Shown one piece after another: positions 13,708 through 22,973 of a stretch of DNA of 64,000 nt. Source of the stretch: Aquipseudomonas ullengensis. GTDB taxonomy: Bacteria > Pseudomonadota > Gammaproteobacteria > Pseudomonadales > Pseudomonadaceae. The position numbers and the translations under genes are program-made. How positions within the stretch are numbered: position 1 is the first letter of the stretch; every line of letters starts with the position of its first letter. The notes beneath the pieces were generated by a model. The model was not told the DNA's origin. It worked only from the letters and a program-made list of their open reading frames with translations, and ran no database searches. Location: positions 434,001 through 498,000 of the forward strand of contig NZ_JACJUD010000003.1 in assembly GCF_014174475.1 (NCBI RefSeq), written 5' to 3'.

Positions 13708-16700
13708 ATGTTGATCCTGCGCGGCGCGCCCGCTCTTTCCGCTTTCCGTCACGGCAAATTGCTCAAGCAACTGACCGCCAAGGTCCCCGCTGTGACTGGT
13801 CTGTACGCCGAGTTCGCGCATTTTGCCGACGTCACCGGTGTGCTCTCCGCCGATGAAGAGCAAGTCCTAGCCCGCCTGCTGAAATACGGCCCGAGCGTGC
13901 CGGTGCAGGAGCCGAGCGGTCGCCTGTTCCTGACCATTCCGCGTTTTGGCACCATTTCGCCCTGGTCGAGCAAGGCCAGCGACATCGCCCGCAACTGTGG
14001 CCTGGCGAAGATCCAGCGTCTGGAACGGGGCATTGCCTACTACGTCAGCGGCGAGTTGAGCGAGGCCGATGTCCAGGCTGCCGCCGCTGTGTTGCATGAC
14101 CGCATGACCCAGCTGGTGCTGAGTGCCCTGGAGCAGGCGGCTGACCTGTTCAGCCATGCCCAGCCCAAGCCGCTGACCGCCGTGGACATCCTCGGTGGCG
14201 GTCGTGCTGCCCTGGAACAGGCCAACGTCCAGCTCGGCCTGGCCCTGGCCGACGACGAAATCGACTACCTGGTGAAGAGTTTCGTTGAGTTGGGGCGCAA
14301 CCCCCACGACATCGAACTGATGATGTTCGCCCAGGCCAACTCCGAGCATTGCCGCCACAAGATCTTCAACGCCAGCTGGGACATCGACGGAGAGAGCCAG
14401 GAAAAGTCCCTGTTCGGCATGATCAAGAACACCTACGAACTGCACCGCGAAGGCGTGCTGTCTGCTTATAAGGACAACGCCTCGGTGATCGTCGGCAACG
14501 TTGCCGGGCGTTTCTTCCCCAATCCTGAAACCCGTGAATACGCGGCGACCCAGGAGCCGGTGCACATCCTGATGAAGGTGGAAACCCACAACCACCCGAC
14601 TGCCATCGCTCCGTTCCCAGGCGCCTCCACCGGCTCCGGCGGCGAGATCCGCGACGAAGGCGCGACCGGGCGTGGCGCCAAGCCGAAGGCCGGCCTGACC
14701 GGTTTCACCGTGTCCAACCTGCAGATCCCCGGTTTCGAACAGCCGTGGGAAGTGCCGTACGGCAAGCCCGAGCGCATCGTCACCGCACTGGACATCATGA
14801 TCGAAGGGCCGCTGGGCGGCGCCGCGTTCAACAACGAATTCGGCCGTCCGGCGCTGAATGGCTACTTCCGTACCTTCGAACAGGCTGTAGGCAGTCCGCG
14901 TGGCGATGAAGTGCGCGGCTACCACAAGCCGATCATGCTCGCTGGCGGCATGGGCAACATCCGTGAAGACCATGTGCAGAAGGGCGAGATTTCGGTCGGC
15001 GCCAAGCTGATCGTGCTCGGCGGCCCGGCCATGCTGATCGGCCTGGGCGGCGGTGCCGCTTCCTCGATGGCCACTGGCGCCAGCTCCGCTGACCTGGATT
15101 TCGCCTCGGTGCAGCGCGACAACCCGGAAATGGAGCGTCGCTGCCAGGAAGTCATCGACCGCTGCTGGCAGCTGGGCGACAACAACCCGATCAAGTTCAT
15201 CCACGACGTCGGCGCCGGCGGTATCTCCAACGCCCTGCCGGAGCTGATCAACGACGGCGGCCGTGGCGGTCGCTTCGAACTGCGCGCCGTGCCCAACGAC
15301 GAGCCTGGCATGGCCCCGCACGAAATCTGGTGCAACGAGTCGCAGGAACGCTACGTGATGAGCGTGGACGCCGCCGACTTCGAGCGCTTCAAGGCTATCT
15401 GCGAGCGCGAGCGCTGCCCGTTCGCCGTGGTCGGCGAGGCCACCGCCGAGCCGCACCTGACCGTGAACGACAGCCACTTCGGCAGCAAGGCGGTGGACAT
15501 GCCGCTCGAAGTGCTGCTCGGCAAGCCGCCGCGCATGCACCGCAGCGTCACCCGCGAAGCCGAGCAGGGCGATGACTTCAGCGCCGCCAGCGTCGCCATC
15601 GACGAGGCCGTTACCCGCGTGCTGCATCACCCTGCAGTGGCCAGCAAGAGCTTCCTGATCACCATCGGCGACCGCACCATTACCGGCCTGGTTGCCCGCG
15701 ACCAGATGGTCGGCCCGTGGCAGGTACCGGTGGCCGACTGTGCCGTGACCGCTACCAGCTTCGACGTCTACACCGGCGAAGCCATGGCCATGGGCGAGCG
15801 CACGCCGCTGGCCCTGCTCGACGCGCCGGCTTCCGGGCGTATGGCAGTGGGCGAGACCATCACCAACCTCGCCGCCTCGCGCATCGAGAAGATTTCCGAC
15901 ATCAAACTGTCCGCCAACTGGATGGCCGCTGCCGGTCACCCGGGTGAAGACGCGCGCCTGTACGACACCGTGAAAGCGGTGGGCATGGAGCTGTGCCCGG
16001 CGCTCGGCATCACCATCCCGGTGGGCAAGGACTCGATGTCGATGAAGACCCGCTGGCAGGACGAAGGCCAGGAGAAATCCGTGACCTCGCCGCTGTCGCT
16101 GGTGGTCACCGGTTTCGCCCCGGTCGCCGACATTCGCCAGACCCTGACCCCGCAGCTGCGCCTGGACAAGGGCGAGACCGACCTGATCCTGATCGACCTC
16201 GGTCGCGGGCAGAACCGCATGGGTGGCTCGATCCTCGCGCAGACCTACGGCAAGCTCGGCCAGACCGTGCCTGATGTCGACGATGCCGAAGACCTGAAAG
16301 CCTTCTTCGCGGTGATCCAGGGCCTCAACGCCGACGGTCACCTGCTGGCTTACCACGACCGTTCCGACGGCGGCCTGCTGACCACCGCGCTGGAAATGGC
16401 CTTCGCCGGTCACTGCGGCCTGAGCCTGTTCCTCGATGCGCTGGCCGACGGCCAGGACGATGTGGCGGCGGTGCTGTTCAACGAAGAGCTCGGTGCGGTA
16501 ATCCAGGTGCATCAGGACGCCACGCCGGAAGTGCTGGCGCAGTTCAGCGCCGCCGGCCTGGGTGATTGCGTGGCGGTGATTGGCCAGCCTATCAATGGCA
16601 GCGATGTGGCCATCAGCTTCAATGGCGAGCCGGTATTCGGCGGCCAGCGTCGCCTGCTGCAGCGCCAGTGGGCCGAGACCAGCTACCAGATCCAACGCAT

Positions 16701-17604
16701 GCGCGACAACGTGCAGTGCGCCGAACAGGAATTCGACACCCTCCTCGACGAGGACAATCCGGGCCTGTCGGTGAAGCTCAGCTTCGATGTCAATCAGGAC
16801 ATCGCGGCGCCGTACATCAAGAAAGGCGTGCGCCCGAAAGTGGCGGTGCTGCGCGAGCAGGGCGTCAACGGCCAGGTGGAAATGGCGGCGGCGTTCGACC
16901 GTGCCGGCTTCGCCGCGGTCGATGTGCACATGAGCGATATCCTCAGCGGGCGTGTCAGCCTGGACGAGTTCAAGGGCCTGGTGGCCTGTGGCGGCTTCTC
17001 TTATGGCGACGTGCTGGGTGCCGGCGAAGGCTGGGCCAAGTCGGTGCTGTTCAACGCCCGCGCCCGTGACGGCTTCCAGGAGTTCTTCACGCGTAAAGAC
17101 AGCTTTGCCCTCGGCGTGTGCAACGGTTGCCAGATGATGAGCAACCTGCACGAGCTGATCCCCGGCACCGAGTTCTGGCCGCACTTCGTGCGCAACCGCT
17201 CCGAGCAGTTCGAGGCGCGCGTGGCCATGGTTCAGGTGCAGGAGTCGGCCTCGATCTTCCTGCGTGGCATGGCCGGTTCGCGCATGCCGATCGCCATCGC
17301 CCACGGTGAGGGCCATGCCGAGTTCGAGAGCGAGGAAGCCCTGCTCGAATCCGACCTGTCCGGCACCGTGGCGCTGCGCTTTGTCGACAACCACGGCAAG
17401 GTCAGCGAAAGCTACCCGGCCAACCCCAACGGTTCGCCGCGCGGGATTACCGGCCTGTGCAGCCGTGATGGTCGCGTGACCATCATGATGCCGCACCCGG
17501 AGCGCGTGTTCCGCGCCGTGCAGAACTCCTGGCGCCCGGATGAGTGGCAGGAAGACGGCGGCTGGCTGCGCATGTTCCGCAATGCCCGCGTGTGGGTGGA
17601 CTGA
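13708..17604 (+). CDS. purL: Phosphoribosylformylglycinamidine synthase
   Basis: PurL converts FGAR to FGAM with glutamine and ATP in purine synthesis. The single large 1298-aa chain is the gammaproteobacterial type. It has the N-terminal domain ([19 protein letters not shown]), the two AIR-synthase-like halves ([13 protein letters not shown] near residue 215, [16 protein letters not shown] near 295) and a C-terminal glutaminase domain with CysGlyGly-type nucleophile segment [12 protein letters not shown] and PHPERVFR at the end. A TAGAAT hexamer at 13661-13666 is a plausible -10 element, though no good -35 is seen. Confidence 0.97.
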   Translation: MLILRGAPALSAFRHGKLLKQLTAKVPAVTGLYAEFAHFADVTGVLSADEEQVLARLLKYGPSVPVQEPSGRLFLTIPRFGTISPWSSKASDIARNCGLAKIQRLERGIAYYVSGELSEADVQAAAAVLHDRMTQLVLSALEQAADLFSHAQPKPLTAVDILGGGRAALEQANVQLGLALADDEIDYLVKSFVELGRNPHDIELMMFAQANSEHCRHKIFNASWDIDGESQEKSLFGMIKNTYELHREGVLSAYKDNASVIVGNVAGRFFPNPETREYAATQEPVHILMKVETHNHPTAIAPFPGASTGSGGEIRDEGATGRGAKPKAGLTGFTVSNLQIPGFEQPWEVPYGKPERIVTALDIMIEGPLGGAAFNNEFGRPALNGYFRTFEQAVGSPRGDEVRGYHKPIMLAGGMGNIREDHVQKGEISVGAKLIVLGGPAMLIGLGGGAASSMATGASSADLDFASVQRDNPEMERRCQEVIDRCWQLGDNNPIKFIHDVGAGGISNALPELINDGGRGGRFELRAVPNDEPGMAPHEIWCNESQERYVMSVDAADFERFKAICERERCPFAVVGEATAEPHLTVNDSHFGSKAVDMPLEVLLGKPPRMHRSVTREAEQGDDFSAASVAIDEAVTRVLHHPAVASKSFLITIGDRTITGLVARDQMVGPWQVPVADCAVTATSFDVYTGEAMAMGERTPLALLDAPASGRMAVGETITNLAASRIEKISDIKLSANWMAAAGHPGEDARLYDTVKAVGMELCPALGITIPVGKDSMSMKTRWQDEGQEKSVTSPLSLVVTGFAPVADIRQTLTPQLRLDKGETDLILIDLGRGQNRMGGSILAQTYGKLGQTVPDVDDAEDLKAFFAVIQGLNADGHLLAYHDRSDGGLLTTALEMAFAGHCGLSLFLDALADGQDDVAAVLFNEELGAVIQVHQDATPEVLAQFSAAGLGDCVAVIGQPINGSDVAISFNGEPVFGGQRRLLQRQWAETSYQIQRMRDNVQCAEQEFDTLLDEDNPGLSVKLSFDVNQDIAAPYIKKGVRPKVAVLREQGVNGQVEMAAAFDRAGFAAVDVHMSDILSGRVSLDEFKGLVACGGFSYGDVLGAGEGWAKSVLFNARARDGFQEFFTRKDSFALGVCNGCQMMSNLHELIPGTEFWPHFVRNRSEQFEARVAMVQVQESASIFLRGMAGSRMPIAIAHGEGHAEFESEEALLESDLSGTVALRFVDNHGKVSESYPANPNGSPRGITGLCSRDGRVTIMMPHPERVFRAVQNSWRPDEWQEDGGWLRMFRNARVWVD

Positions 17605-17634
17605 GTCCACGCCTGACCGACGACGGGGTTGTCG

Positions 17635-17904
17635 ATGAGCGATAACCCCTTCGTCATGCTTCCCGAGGTGCGCCAGGTACTGCCTGGCGAAACCTTGCTG
17701 CTATGCCGCTGCGGGCGTTCGCCCGAGCTTCCCGATTGCCTTTCCGGTTGTACCGACGGTCTGCGTCTCGAACCGCTGCGCGAGCAAAGGTTGCTGCTCT
17801 GTCGCTGTGGCCAATCACAGCGCCTGCCTTATTGCGACGGCAGTCACAACCCGCCTGCCAAGGGCCTCAAGGCGCGCTGGCAGCGCTTTGCCCGAGGAAC
17901 TTAG
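17635..17904 (+). CDS. Double CDGSH-type iron-sulfur protein
   Basis: This 89-aa protein matches the CDGSH iron-sulfur (mitoNEET-like) family. The second half has the exact signature CRCGQSQRLPYCDGSH, giving ligands Cys56, Cys58, Cys67 and His71 for a 2Fe-2S cluster. The first half repeats the pattern as CRCGRSPELPDCLSGC with Cys24, Cys26, Cys35 and Cys39 at identical spacing, so cysteine stands where the histidine ligand should be. No signal peptide is seen. The ATG at 17635 is preferred over a TTG two codons upstream. It lies 30 bases behind purL; its function is unknown. Confidence 0.82.
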   Translation: MSDNPFVMLPEVRQVLPGETLLLCRCGRSPELPDCLSGCTDGLRLEPLREQRLLLCRCGQSQRLPYCDGSHNPPAKGLKARWQRFARGT

Positions 17905-18102
17905 CCTTCCTGCACGGGTTCTTAAAGCGGCCGAGCTTATGGCTAAGAACTCTAGTCAGGAAATGGACTATCCCCTGCGGTGGGACTCCAATGCAGACTT
18001 GCGAACTGTGCCTCTCGGCAACGATAAGGCAAAATGCCATTATTGCTTTGGCAGGGTGGGCCGAGCGGCTCCCGTATTCGTCGATGCACCTTGGAGAACC
18101 CG

Positions 18103-18420
18103 ATGTACAAACTGTGTTTCTATGTGCCGGAAAGCCATCTGGATGCGGTCAAGACGGCGATGTTCGCCGCTGGGGCCGGGCGCATCGACAACTATGACAA
18201 CTGTTGCTGGCAGACCTTGGGCACGGGTCAGTACCGACCTCTGAATGGCAGCGACCCGTTCCTCGGCCAGCTCGGCAGGACCGAGGAAGTGGCGGAGTGG
18301 AAGGTCGAGCTGGTGGTCGCCGATGAGCTGATCCATGACGTGGTCAAGGCCATGAAGCAGGCCCACCCCTACGAGATCCCGGCCTTCGACGTCTGGCGTC
18401 TGTCCGACCTGCGTTTCTGA
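18103..18420 (+). CDS. YqfO / NIF3-like small protein
   Basis: The 105-aa protein starts MYKLCFYVPESHLDAVKTAMFAAGAGRIDNYD and ends HPYEIPAFDVWRLSDLRF, which is the stand-alone version of the insert domain of NIF3/YqfO proteins (a PII-like alpha/beta fold). The GRIDNYDNCCWQT and HPYEIPA motifs are typical. No enzyme activity can be assigned. It is followed by a strong terminator, and the 198 bases between it and the preceding CDGSH gene hold no recognised feature. Confidence 0.85.
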   Translation: MYKLCFYVPESHLDAVKTAMFAAGAGRIDNYDNCCWQTLGTGQYRPLNGSDPFLGQLGRTEEVAEWKVELVVADELIHDVVKAMKQAHPYEIPAFDVWRLSDLRF

Positions 18421-18437
18421 TTCGATCCCACACATGC

Positions 18438-18476
18438 AAAAGCCCCGGCCCGCCATTGGCGAGTCGGGGCTTTTTT
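18438..18476 (+). terminator. Intrinsic terminator
   Basis: AAAAGCCCCG (18438-18447) pairs with CGGGGCTTTT (18465-18474) and is followed by a T run, 17 bases after the YqfO-like stop. Confidence 0.9.
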
Positions 18477-18478
18477 GT

Positions 18479-18691
18479 GGCGATGTCCCATTCATGTGTT
18501 GCCAGAGGAGGAGCCTTTCCGTCCTCTCGGCACCGATCTGGATTCCCGCCTGCGCGGGAATGACGAGGCTGGGGTGTGGCACAGCGTCGTCCCACCCTCA
18601 CCGTCATTCTCGCGCAGGCGGGAATCCAGAAGCATTCGGCAGCACGGAAAGCGGCTAGTCAGGTGACGCAACACATAACTGGGACATAGCC
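18479..18691. mobile_element. MITE-like repeat, copy 1
   Basis: About 210 bases bounded by imperfect terminal inverted repeats: ATGTCCCATTCATGTGTTG at 18483-18501 and CAACACATAACTGGGACAT at 18669-18687 (17 of 19 pairs). The centre holds a second inverted pair with the core ATTCCCGCCTGCGCGGGAAT and its reverse form. No coding capacity. A homologous copy with the same ends and centre lies at 24582-24790. The transposase family that would move it is not identifiable here. Confidence 0.7.
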
Positions 18692-18706
18692 TTTTTTATT
18701 ACGGCG

Positions 18707-19135
18707 TTAAACGGCGACGTTCAGGCGTACATCGATATTGCCGCGGGTAGCGTTGGAGTACGGGCAGACCTGATGCGCGGCGGCGACCAGTGCTTCGGCT
18801 ATGCCTTGCTCGAGGCCTGGCAGGCTGATGTTCAGTTCCACTTCCAGGCCGAAGCCCCCGGGAATCTGGCCGATGCCGACCTTGCCGGTGATCGAGGCGT
18901 CAGCCGGGAGGGCTTGCTTCTGCTGGCTGGCGACGAACTTCAGGGCGCCGATGAAGCAGGCCGAGTAGCCGGCGGCGAACAGCTGTTCCGGGTTGGTCGC
19001 TTCGCCGCCCTGGCCGCCCAGTTCACGTGGGGTGGTCAGTTTCACATCGAGGAAACCGTCGGAAGAAACAGCGCGGCCGTCGCGGCCACCGGTGGCAGTT
19101 GCAGTCGCGGTGTAGAGAGCTTTGATGGTTTGCAT
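18707..19135 (-). CDS. ohr: Organic hydroperoxide resistance protein (Ohr)
   Basis: Ohr is a thiol-dependent peroxidase that reduces organic hydroperoxides in the cytoplasm. The 142-aa protein has both redox cysteines of the OsmC/Ohr family: Cys60 in [14 protein letters not shown] and Cys124 in [26 protein letters not shown] and the terminal IDVRLNV strand are typical of Ohr rather than OsmC. The regulator gene ohrR lies directly upstream on the same strand, and the gap between them carries repeated GCGC-containing motifs likely bound by OhrR. Confidence 0.95.
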   Translation of the reverse strand: MQTIKALYTATATATGGRDGRAVSSDGFLDVKLTTPRELGGQGGEATNPEQLFAAGYSACFIGALKFVASQQKQALPADASITGKVGIGQIPGGFGLEVELNISLPGLEQGIAEALVAAAHQVCPYSNATRGNIDVRLNVAV

Positions 19136-19169
19136 GGCGGTATCTCCAGATTTGTTTGCTGTCTAAAGT

Positions 19170-19270
19170 TTTGCGCGCTAACTAAGTGCGTGGAGCGAAC
19201 TCTAGGGATGATTTATTTAGTGCGCAAGGTATTTCTTAAAATTTATCGCGCTAATGAAGTGTGCGCTAAG
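19170..19270 (-). promoter_or_regulatory. Candidate OhrR-responsive promoter region of ohr
   Basis: Two near-copies of CGCGCTAAnnAAGTG (about 19174-19190 and 19248-19264) plus TTTAGTGCGCAA (about 19217-19228) occur within 100 bases upstream of ohr. They resemble the GCGC-centred motif before ohrR. Binding by OhrR is inferred from position and repetition only. Confidence 0.5.
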
Positions 19271-19367
19271 GAATAAGCTGGCGTGGCCTGGGCTGCGTGA
19301 GGGGAGAGAGGAGGGAAGGGCAGGGAGAGGCGTACGCAGGGCGCCCGGGTCGGACGCCACTGGCTAT

Positions 19368-19817
19368 TCAGAGAGCATTTTGCAGCTTGTCGCGCAGGGC
19401 GATCACGTCGTCCTTGAGTGCCATCAGTTCGCTGCCGGATTGCCCAAGAGCCTCGGCAATACAGGCGGGAAAGGCTTCGGCCTGCTTCTGCAGGGCACGG
19501 CCCTGTGCGGTCAGGCGCAGTTCCACCACGCGCTCGTCGGCGCTGCTGCGGGTGCGGGTGATCAAGCCTTCCGCTTCCAGGCGCTTGAGTAGTGGCGTCA
19601 GCGAGCCGGGGTCGGTGAGCAGGCGGGCACTGATGTCACCGACGGTGATGCCATCGCCTTCCCACAGCACCAGCATGGCCAGGTATTGCGGGTAGGTCAG
19701 GCCGATGGATTGCAACAGAGGTTTGTAAACCTTGGTCAGCATCAGCGAGGTGGAGTACAGGGCGAAGCACAGCTGGTTATCCAGGTGCAGGGCGGCGCAG
19801 GATTTGGCCGGGCTCAT
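19368..19817 (-). CDS. ohrR: MarR-family organic peroxide sensor OhrR
   Basis: OhrR represses ohr until an organic hydroperoxide oxidises its reactive cysteine. The 149-aa protein has that cysteine as Cys17 in HLDNQLCFALYSTS, the position conserved in OhrR, and a MarR winged helix (LTYPQYLAMLVLWEGDGITVGDISARLLTDPGSLTPLLKRLEAEGLITRTRS). The ATG at 19817 places this segment at the usual distance from the N terminus; an upstream ATG at 19862 would overlap the candidate operator. Confidence 0.92.
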   Translation of the reverse strand: MSPAKSCAALHLDNQLCFALYSTSLMLTKVYKPLLQSIGLTYPQYLAMLVLWEGDGITVGDISARLLTDPGSLTPLLKRLEAEGLITRTRSSADERVVELRLTAQGRALQKQAEAFPACIAEALGQSGSELMALKDDVIALRDKLQNAL

Positions 19818-19838
19818 GGCGCTCTCCGGGAGAGGTGA

Positions 19839-19863
19839 TTTGCGCAACAATTTATCGCGCAAA
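19839..19863. promoter_or_regulatory. Candidate OhrR operator before ohrR
   Basis: TTTGCGC (19839-19845) and GCGCAAA (19857-19863) form a perfect 7-bp inverted repeat separated by 11 AT-rich bases, 22 bases upstream of the ohrR ATG. This fits autoregulation. Confidence 0.55.
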
Positions 19864-20032
19864 GTATTATTTCGCCAACTTTAACCGATGGGCGTGGGTG
19901 TGACGGCCTTGCAGGCGCGGCTCGTCCTTGTCTGTATCGAGCAGCATGCTGCGCGGCTGGCCTTCATTCTGCATGGGCATTACCAGGCAGATGCGCAAAA
20001 CCCCAATGGACACACGACAGAAGGATGTACAG

Positions 20033-20503
20033 GTGAAAACGAATCGGGTCGAAGCATGGCGCGAGAGCATGCACAACCAGGCGCAATCGGTGGGCAACCT
20101 GCTGGTTGAAGCCTTCCATTACTTGGCCCTGTTCGGCATTGGCGGTATCACCGCCTGGGCTTCGGTGGTGGCCTTCCTCGGCATGCTGGAGAAGGGCCAC
20201 ATCACGGTGGACGACATTCTCCTGCTGTTCATCTACCTCGAACTGGGGGCGATGGTCGGCATCTACTTCAAGACCAACCACATGCCGGTGCGCTTCCTGA
20301 TCTACGTGGCGATCACTGCGTTGACCCGGTTGATGATTTCCGACATTTCCCATCACCACCGCCCGGACATGGGCGTGGTCTACGTTTCCGGGGCGATCCT
20401 GCTGCTCGGTCTGGCGGTATTGGTGGTGCGCTTCGCTTCGTCGCGTTTCCCTTCGGTGTCGACCTCCAGACGGGCGGATGAGCGGGATACCGAAGAGAGC
20501 TGA
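20033..20503 (+). CDS. PsiE-like (phosphate-starvation-inducible) membrane protein
   Basis: The 156-aa inner-membrane protein has four hydrophobic segments: YLALFGIGGITAWASVVAFL, ILLLFIYLELGAMVGIYF, VRFLIYVAITALTRLMI and VVYVSGAILLLGLAVLVVRFA. The conserved LELGAMVGIYFKTNHMPVRFLIYVAITALTR region and the histidine-rich DISHHHRPDMG loop identify the PsiE family. I start it at GTG 20033 because AAGGA lies seven bases upstream and the N terminus then matches relatives; in-frame ATGs further upstream lack this. Function is unknown. Confidence 0.82.
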   Translation: MKTNRVEAWRESMHNQAQSVGNLLVEAFHYLALFGIGGITAWASVVAFLGMLEKGHITVDDILLLFIYLELGAMVGIYFKTNHMPVRFLIYVAITALTRLMISDISHHHRPDMGVVYVSGAILLLGLAVLVVRFASSRFPSVSTSRRADERDTEES

Positions 20504-20646
20504 GAACCTACCTCGGATCTCTTGATCCTCGGCCATGCTGCGTTGAAGCTGGGCTCGGACTGCTCATTTACAATTTGTAAACTCCGCGTCCTTGCCCATC
20601 TTCGTCTTGCCTGGCTCTAGCTCAAAAGATCCGAGGCAGGTTCTGA
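20501..20646. repeat. 146-bp intergenic inverted-repeat element
   Basis: The ends TGAGAACCTACCTCGGATCT (20501-20520) and AGATCCGAGGCAGGTTCTGA (20627-20646) are inverted repeats matching at 18 of 20 positions. The centre contains the near-palindrome TTTACAATTTGTAAA (20567-20581). Its left end starts at the stop codon of the PsiE-like gene. With the following sequence it fills the 327-base gap before the DUF3649 gene. Confidence 0.6.
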
Positions 20647-20737
20647 GAGCGCAGCAACATGCGGTGACATTTTCTGCGCCCGCCTGGCCGGGTTGGCGAC
20701 TGGCCAGCAGTCGCCAAGATAGGTTGCTTACTATTCA

Positions 20738-20760
20738 CTGCGAATATTTCTCAATAATAT
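20738..20760 (+). promoter_or_regulatory. Possible Fur box
   Basis: The AT-rich stretch TGCGAATATTTCTCAATAAT lies about 70 bases before the DUF3649 start and resembles degenerate Fur boxes found before Pseudomonas iron-uptake operons. Only a weak match to the 19-bp consensus. Confidence 0.35.
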
Positions 20761-20830
20761 ATGCGGCTTGATTGCATCTGTGGCGTGCCAGCCCTGGCAC
20801 GCCCTCCACCTGCGGAAAATCGAGTCGCCC

Positions 20831-21127
20831 GTGAGCAAGAACCTATCCCTGTCGCGCTGGAGCATCGCTTCGCGTGTGCTGGCCGCCATCCTCGGCGGCT
20901 ATGCACTGGCTTATGGCTGCACCGCCTTCCTGTCCGTCTACCTGCCGTTGGCGCGCCCCGACCGCGTGGTGTTCGCCAGCTTGCTGTGCTTCGCCGTGTG
21001 GACCGCCGCGGTGATCTACGTATTCGCCGCCCGCAGCGCCACCCGCGCCTGGCTGTGGCTGGGGGGCTTGACCCTGGTGCTGTGCCTCGCCGCCTTCCTG
21101 CCCACCGAACTGGGGATCCGCCCATGA
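20831..21127 (+). CDS. DUF3649 membrane protein (iron-uptake cluster)
   Basis: A 98-aa protein with three hydrophobic segments (SRVLAAILGGYALAYGCTAFLSVYL, VVFASLLCFAVWTAAVIYVFA and WLWLGGLTLVLCLAAFLP). It matches the DUF3649 family, typically encoded with PepSY and DUF3325 proteins next to TonB-dependent siderophore receptors. The GTG at 20831 gives a signal-anchor start (VSKNLSLSRWSIASRVL). Its stop overlaps the next ATG (ATGA). No receptor gene is present nearby. Confidence 0.75.
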   Translation: MSKNLSLSRWSIASRVLAAILGGYALAYGCTAFLSVYLPLARPDRVVFASLLCFAVWTAAVIYVFAARSATRAWLWLGGLTLVLCLAAFLPTELGIRP

Positions 21128-22650
21128 GCCTGCGTCAATCCATGGCTGGCCTGCACACCTGGGGTGGCCTGCTGCCCAGCTGGCTGCTCTTCGTGATCAT
21201 CTTTGCCGGCACCGTGGCCAGCTTCGACCGCGAGCTGGAACGCTGGATGCGCCCGGCGCTGCACGAGCTGCAAACCTCGAGCATGACCACCGATGATGTC
21301 CGCGACTGGCTCAAGAGCAACGTCAAGGATGAGCTGCATGCCTTCTGGATGCACCAGCCGACCGAGCGCGAGCCGTACTGGCGTGCTGGCTGGGAAGTCG
21401 ACAAGACCGAAGAGTTCCACGACGTCGCCTTCGACCCGGCAACCAACCAGCCGATGCCCGATACCGTGGGCGGCTTCTTCTTCTTCACCCTGCACTACAA
21501 CCTGCACGGCGGCATGATCGGCATGTACATCGTCGGCCTGGCTGGCATGTTCATGCTGGTGGCGCTGGTGTCCGGGGTGATCATCCATCGGCGCATCTTC
21601 AAGGACTTCTTCACCCTGCGCCCGAATGCCAATGGCCAGCGCGCCTGGCTGGATGCGCACAACCTGTTCGGCGTGGTCGGCTTTCCCTTCCACCTGGTCC
21701 TGGCTTACACCGGGGTGGCGATCTTCGTTTCCTCCTACATGCCGGCCGGCGCGCAGGTGGCTTACCAGAGCAACATCACGCAGTTCTTCGGCGAAGTGAT
21801 GGGCGCCTACGACCGTGAGGGTATCCACAAGCCTTCGGCGCAACAGGTGTCCCTGGACGAGTTGGTCGAGCGTTCGCGTCAGCATTGGGGCGGCGGTGAG
21901 CCTGGCTGGGTCAGCGTGCACCATCCGGGTGACGAAGCGGCCGTGGTGGATATCCGCAAGGATGACGGCTCGCGCATCAGCCCCCCGCTGGAGACCCTGA
22001 GCTACGACGAGGCGACGGGTGCCCTGCTCAACGAACAGAAAGCCGCCACCGGCTACCACGCCTACACCTGGCTGACCGGGCTGCACATGGCGCAGTTCGG
22101 CGGCACCCTGGTGCGCCTGCTGTACCTGCTGATGGGCTTTGCCGGCTGCGCCATGCTGGTGGGTGGTTTGCAGGTCTGGTTGAACAAGCGCGAGGCCCGT
22201 GGTGATGCCGGTATCGGTCTGGTGCGTGCGCTCAATGGTGCGGTGTTCGCCGGCCTGCCGCTGGCCAGTCTGGCGCTGCTGTGGGGCAACCGCCTGATTC
22301 CCGCTGGTGTGGCCGAACGTGCCGTCGCCGAAGGCTGGGTATTCGTCGGCAGCTGGCTGCTGGTGGCGCTGTGGTCGGCGTTGCGTTGGCAACAGCCGCG
22401 CTCGCTGCTGCGCCAGCAACTGGCGCTGGGCGCTGTGCTGGCCCTGGGCCTGCCGCTGCTCAATGCCTTGACCACTCCCCATGGCAGCCTGCTGTCGAGC
22501 CTGCCGCGCGGTGACTGGGCGTTGGCCGCTATCGATCTGTTCCTGCTGTTCGCCGGCCTGGTCAGCGCGCTGTGCGCCTGGCGCCTGGCCCAGCCGCAAG
22601 CGGTCAAGGTCGCCCGCGATCGACGTGCCCTGGTCGAGGAGACTGCCTGA
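21124..22650 (+). CDS. PepSY-associated transmembrane protein
   Basis: A 508-aa inner-membrane protein of the PepSY_TM family, thought to serve in siderophore iron release or reduction. The first helix motif MAGLHTWGGLLPSWLLFVIIFAGTVASFDRELERWM, the conserved LHYNLHGGMIGMYIVGLAGMFMLVALVSGVIIHRRIFKDFFTLRP, the LDAHNLFGVVGFPFHLVLAYTGV helix and late LHMAQFGGTLVRLLYLLMGFAGCAMLVGGLQVWLNKR are all typical. Several histidines in helices could bind haem. It is coupled to both neighbours by 4-base and 1-base overlaps. Confidence 0.87.
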   Translation: MSLRQSMAGLHTWGGLLPSWLLFVIIFAGTVASFDRELERWMRPALHELQTSSMTTDDVRDWLKSNVKDELHAFWMHQPTEREPYWRAGWEVDKTEEFHDVAFDPATNQPMPDTVGGFFFFTLHYNLHGGMIGMYIVGLAGMFMLVALVSGVIIHRRIFKDFFTLRPNANGQRAWLDAHNLFGVVGFPFHLVLAYTGVAIFVSSYMPAGAQVAYQSNITQFFGEVMGAYDREGIHKPSAQQVSLDELVERSRQHWGGGEPGWVSVHHPGDEAAVVDIRKDDGSRISPPLETLSYDEATGALLNEQKAATGYHAYTWLTGLHMAQFGGTLVRLLYLLMGFAGCAMLVGGLQVWLNKREARGDAGIGLVRALNGAVFAGLPLASLALLWGNRLIPAGVAERAVAEGWVFVGSWLLVALWSALRWQQPRSLLRQQLALGAVLALGLPLLNALTTPHGSLLSSLPRGDWALAAIDLFLLFAGLVSALCAWRLAQPQAVKVARDRRALVEETA

Positions 22651-22973
22651 TGTTGCTGCTCGGTTTTGCCTTGAACTACCTGGCCATGACCGGCCTGTGC
22701 CTGGCTATGTCGCGCCACCACAAATTGCTGCTCAACGGTGCTCCCAGCCAGGGACGCCAGCGCTTGCTGCGTGGCCTGGCCGCGCTCGGTCTGCTCGGCG
22801 GCCTGCTGCTGTGCTGGCGGGCGCTGGGGGGGGAGATTGGTGCGGTGGTCTGGCTGTGCCAACTGATGCTGGCCGGTCTGCTGCTGGTCAGCCTGCTGGC
22901 CTGGCGCGAACGCCTGGTGTTCGCTGCCGCCGTGGCCCTGCCGGCTGCTGGTGGCTTGGCCCTGCTGGTCTGA
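22650..22973 (+). CDS. DUF3325 membrane protein
   Basis: A 107-aa very hydrophobic protein with about four membrane helices, beginning MLLLGFALNYLAMTGLCLAMSRHHKLLL. The SRHHKLLL motif and position after the PepSY gene match DUF3325, the last member of this small iron-associated operon. Start and the upstream stop overlap (TGATG). No function is known. Confidence 0.75.
   Translation: MLLLGFALNYLAMTGLCLAMSRHHKLLLNGAPSQGRQRLLRGLAALGLLGGLLLCWRALGGEIGAVVWLCQLMLAGLLLVSLLAWRERLVFAAAVALPAAGGLALLV

Noticed and set aside
13867..17610. 1247-codon open frame opposite purL
   Set aside because: It mirrors purL on the other strand, a product of high-GC codon bias; its translation is low-complexity His/Gly/Val/Ala-rich and has no domain.
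17905..18102. Possible small RNA between the CDGSH and YqfO-like genes
   Set aside because: Only short scattered stems, no terminator-like hairpin inside the gap.
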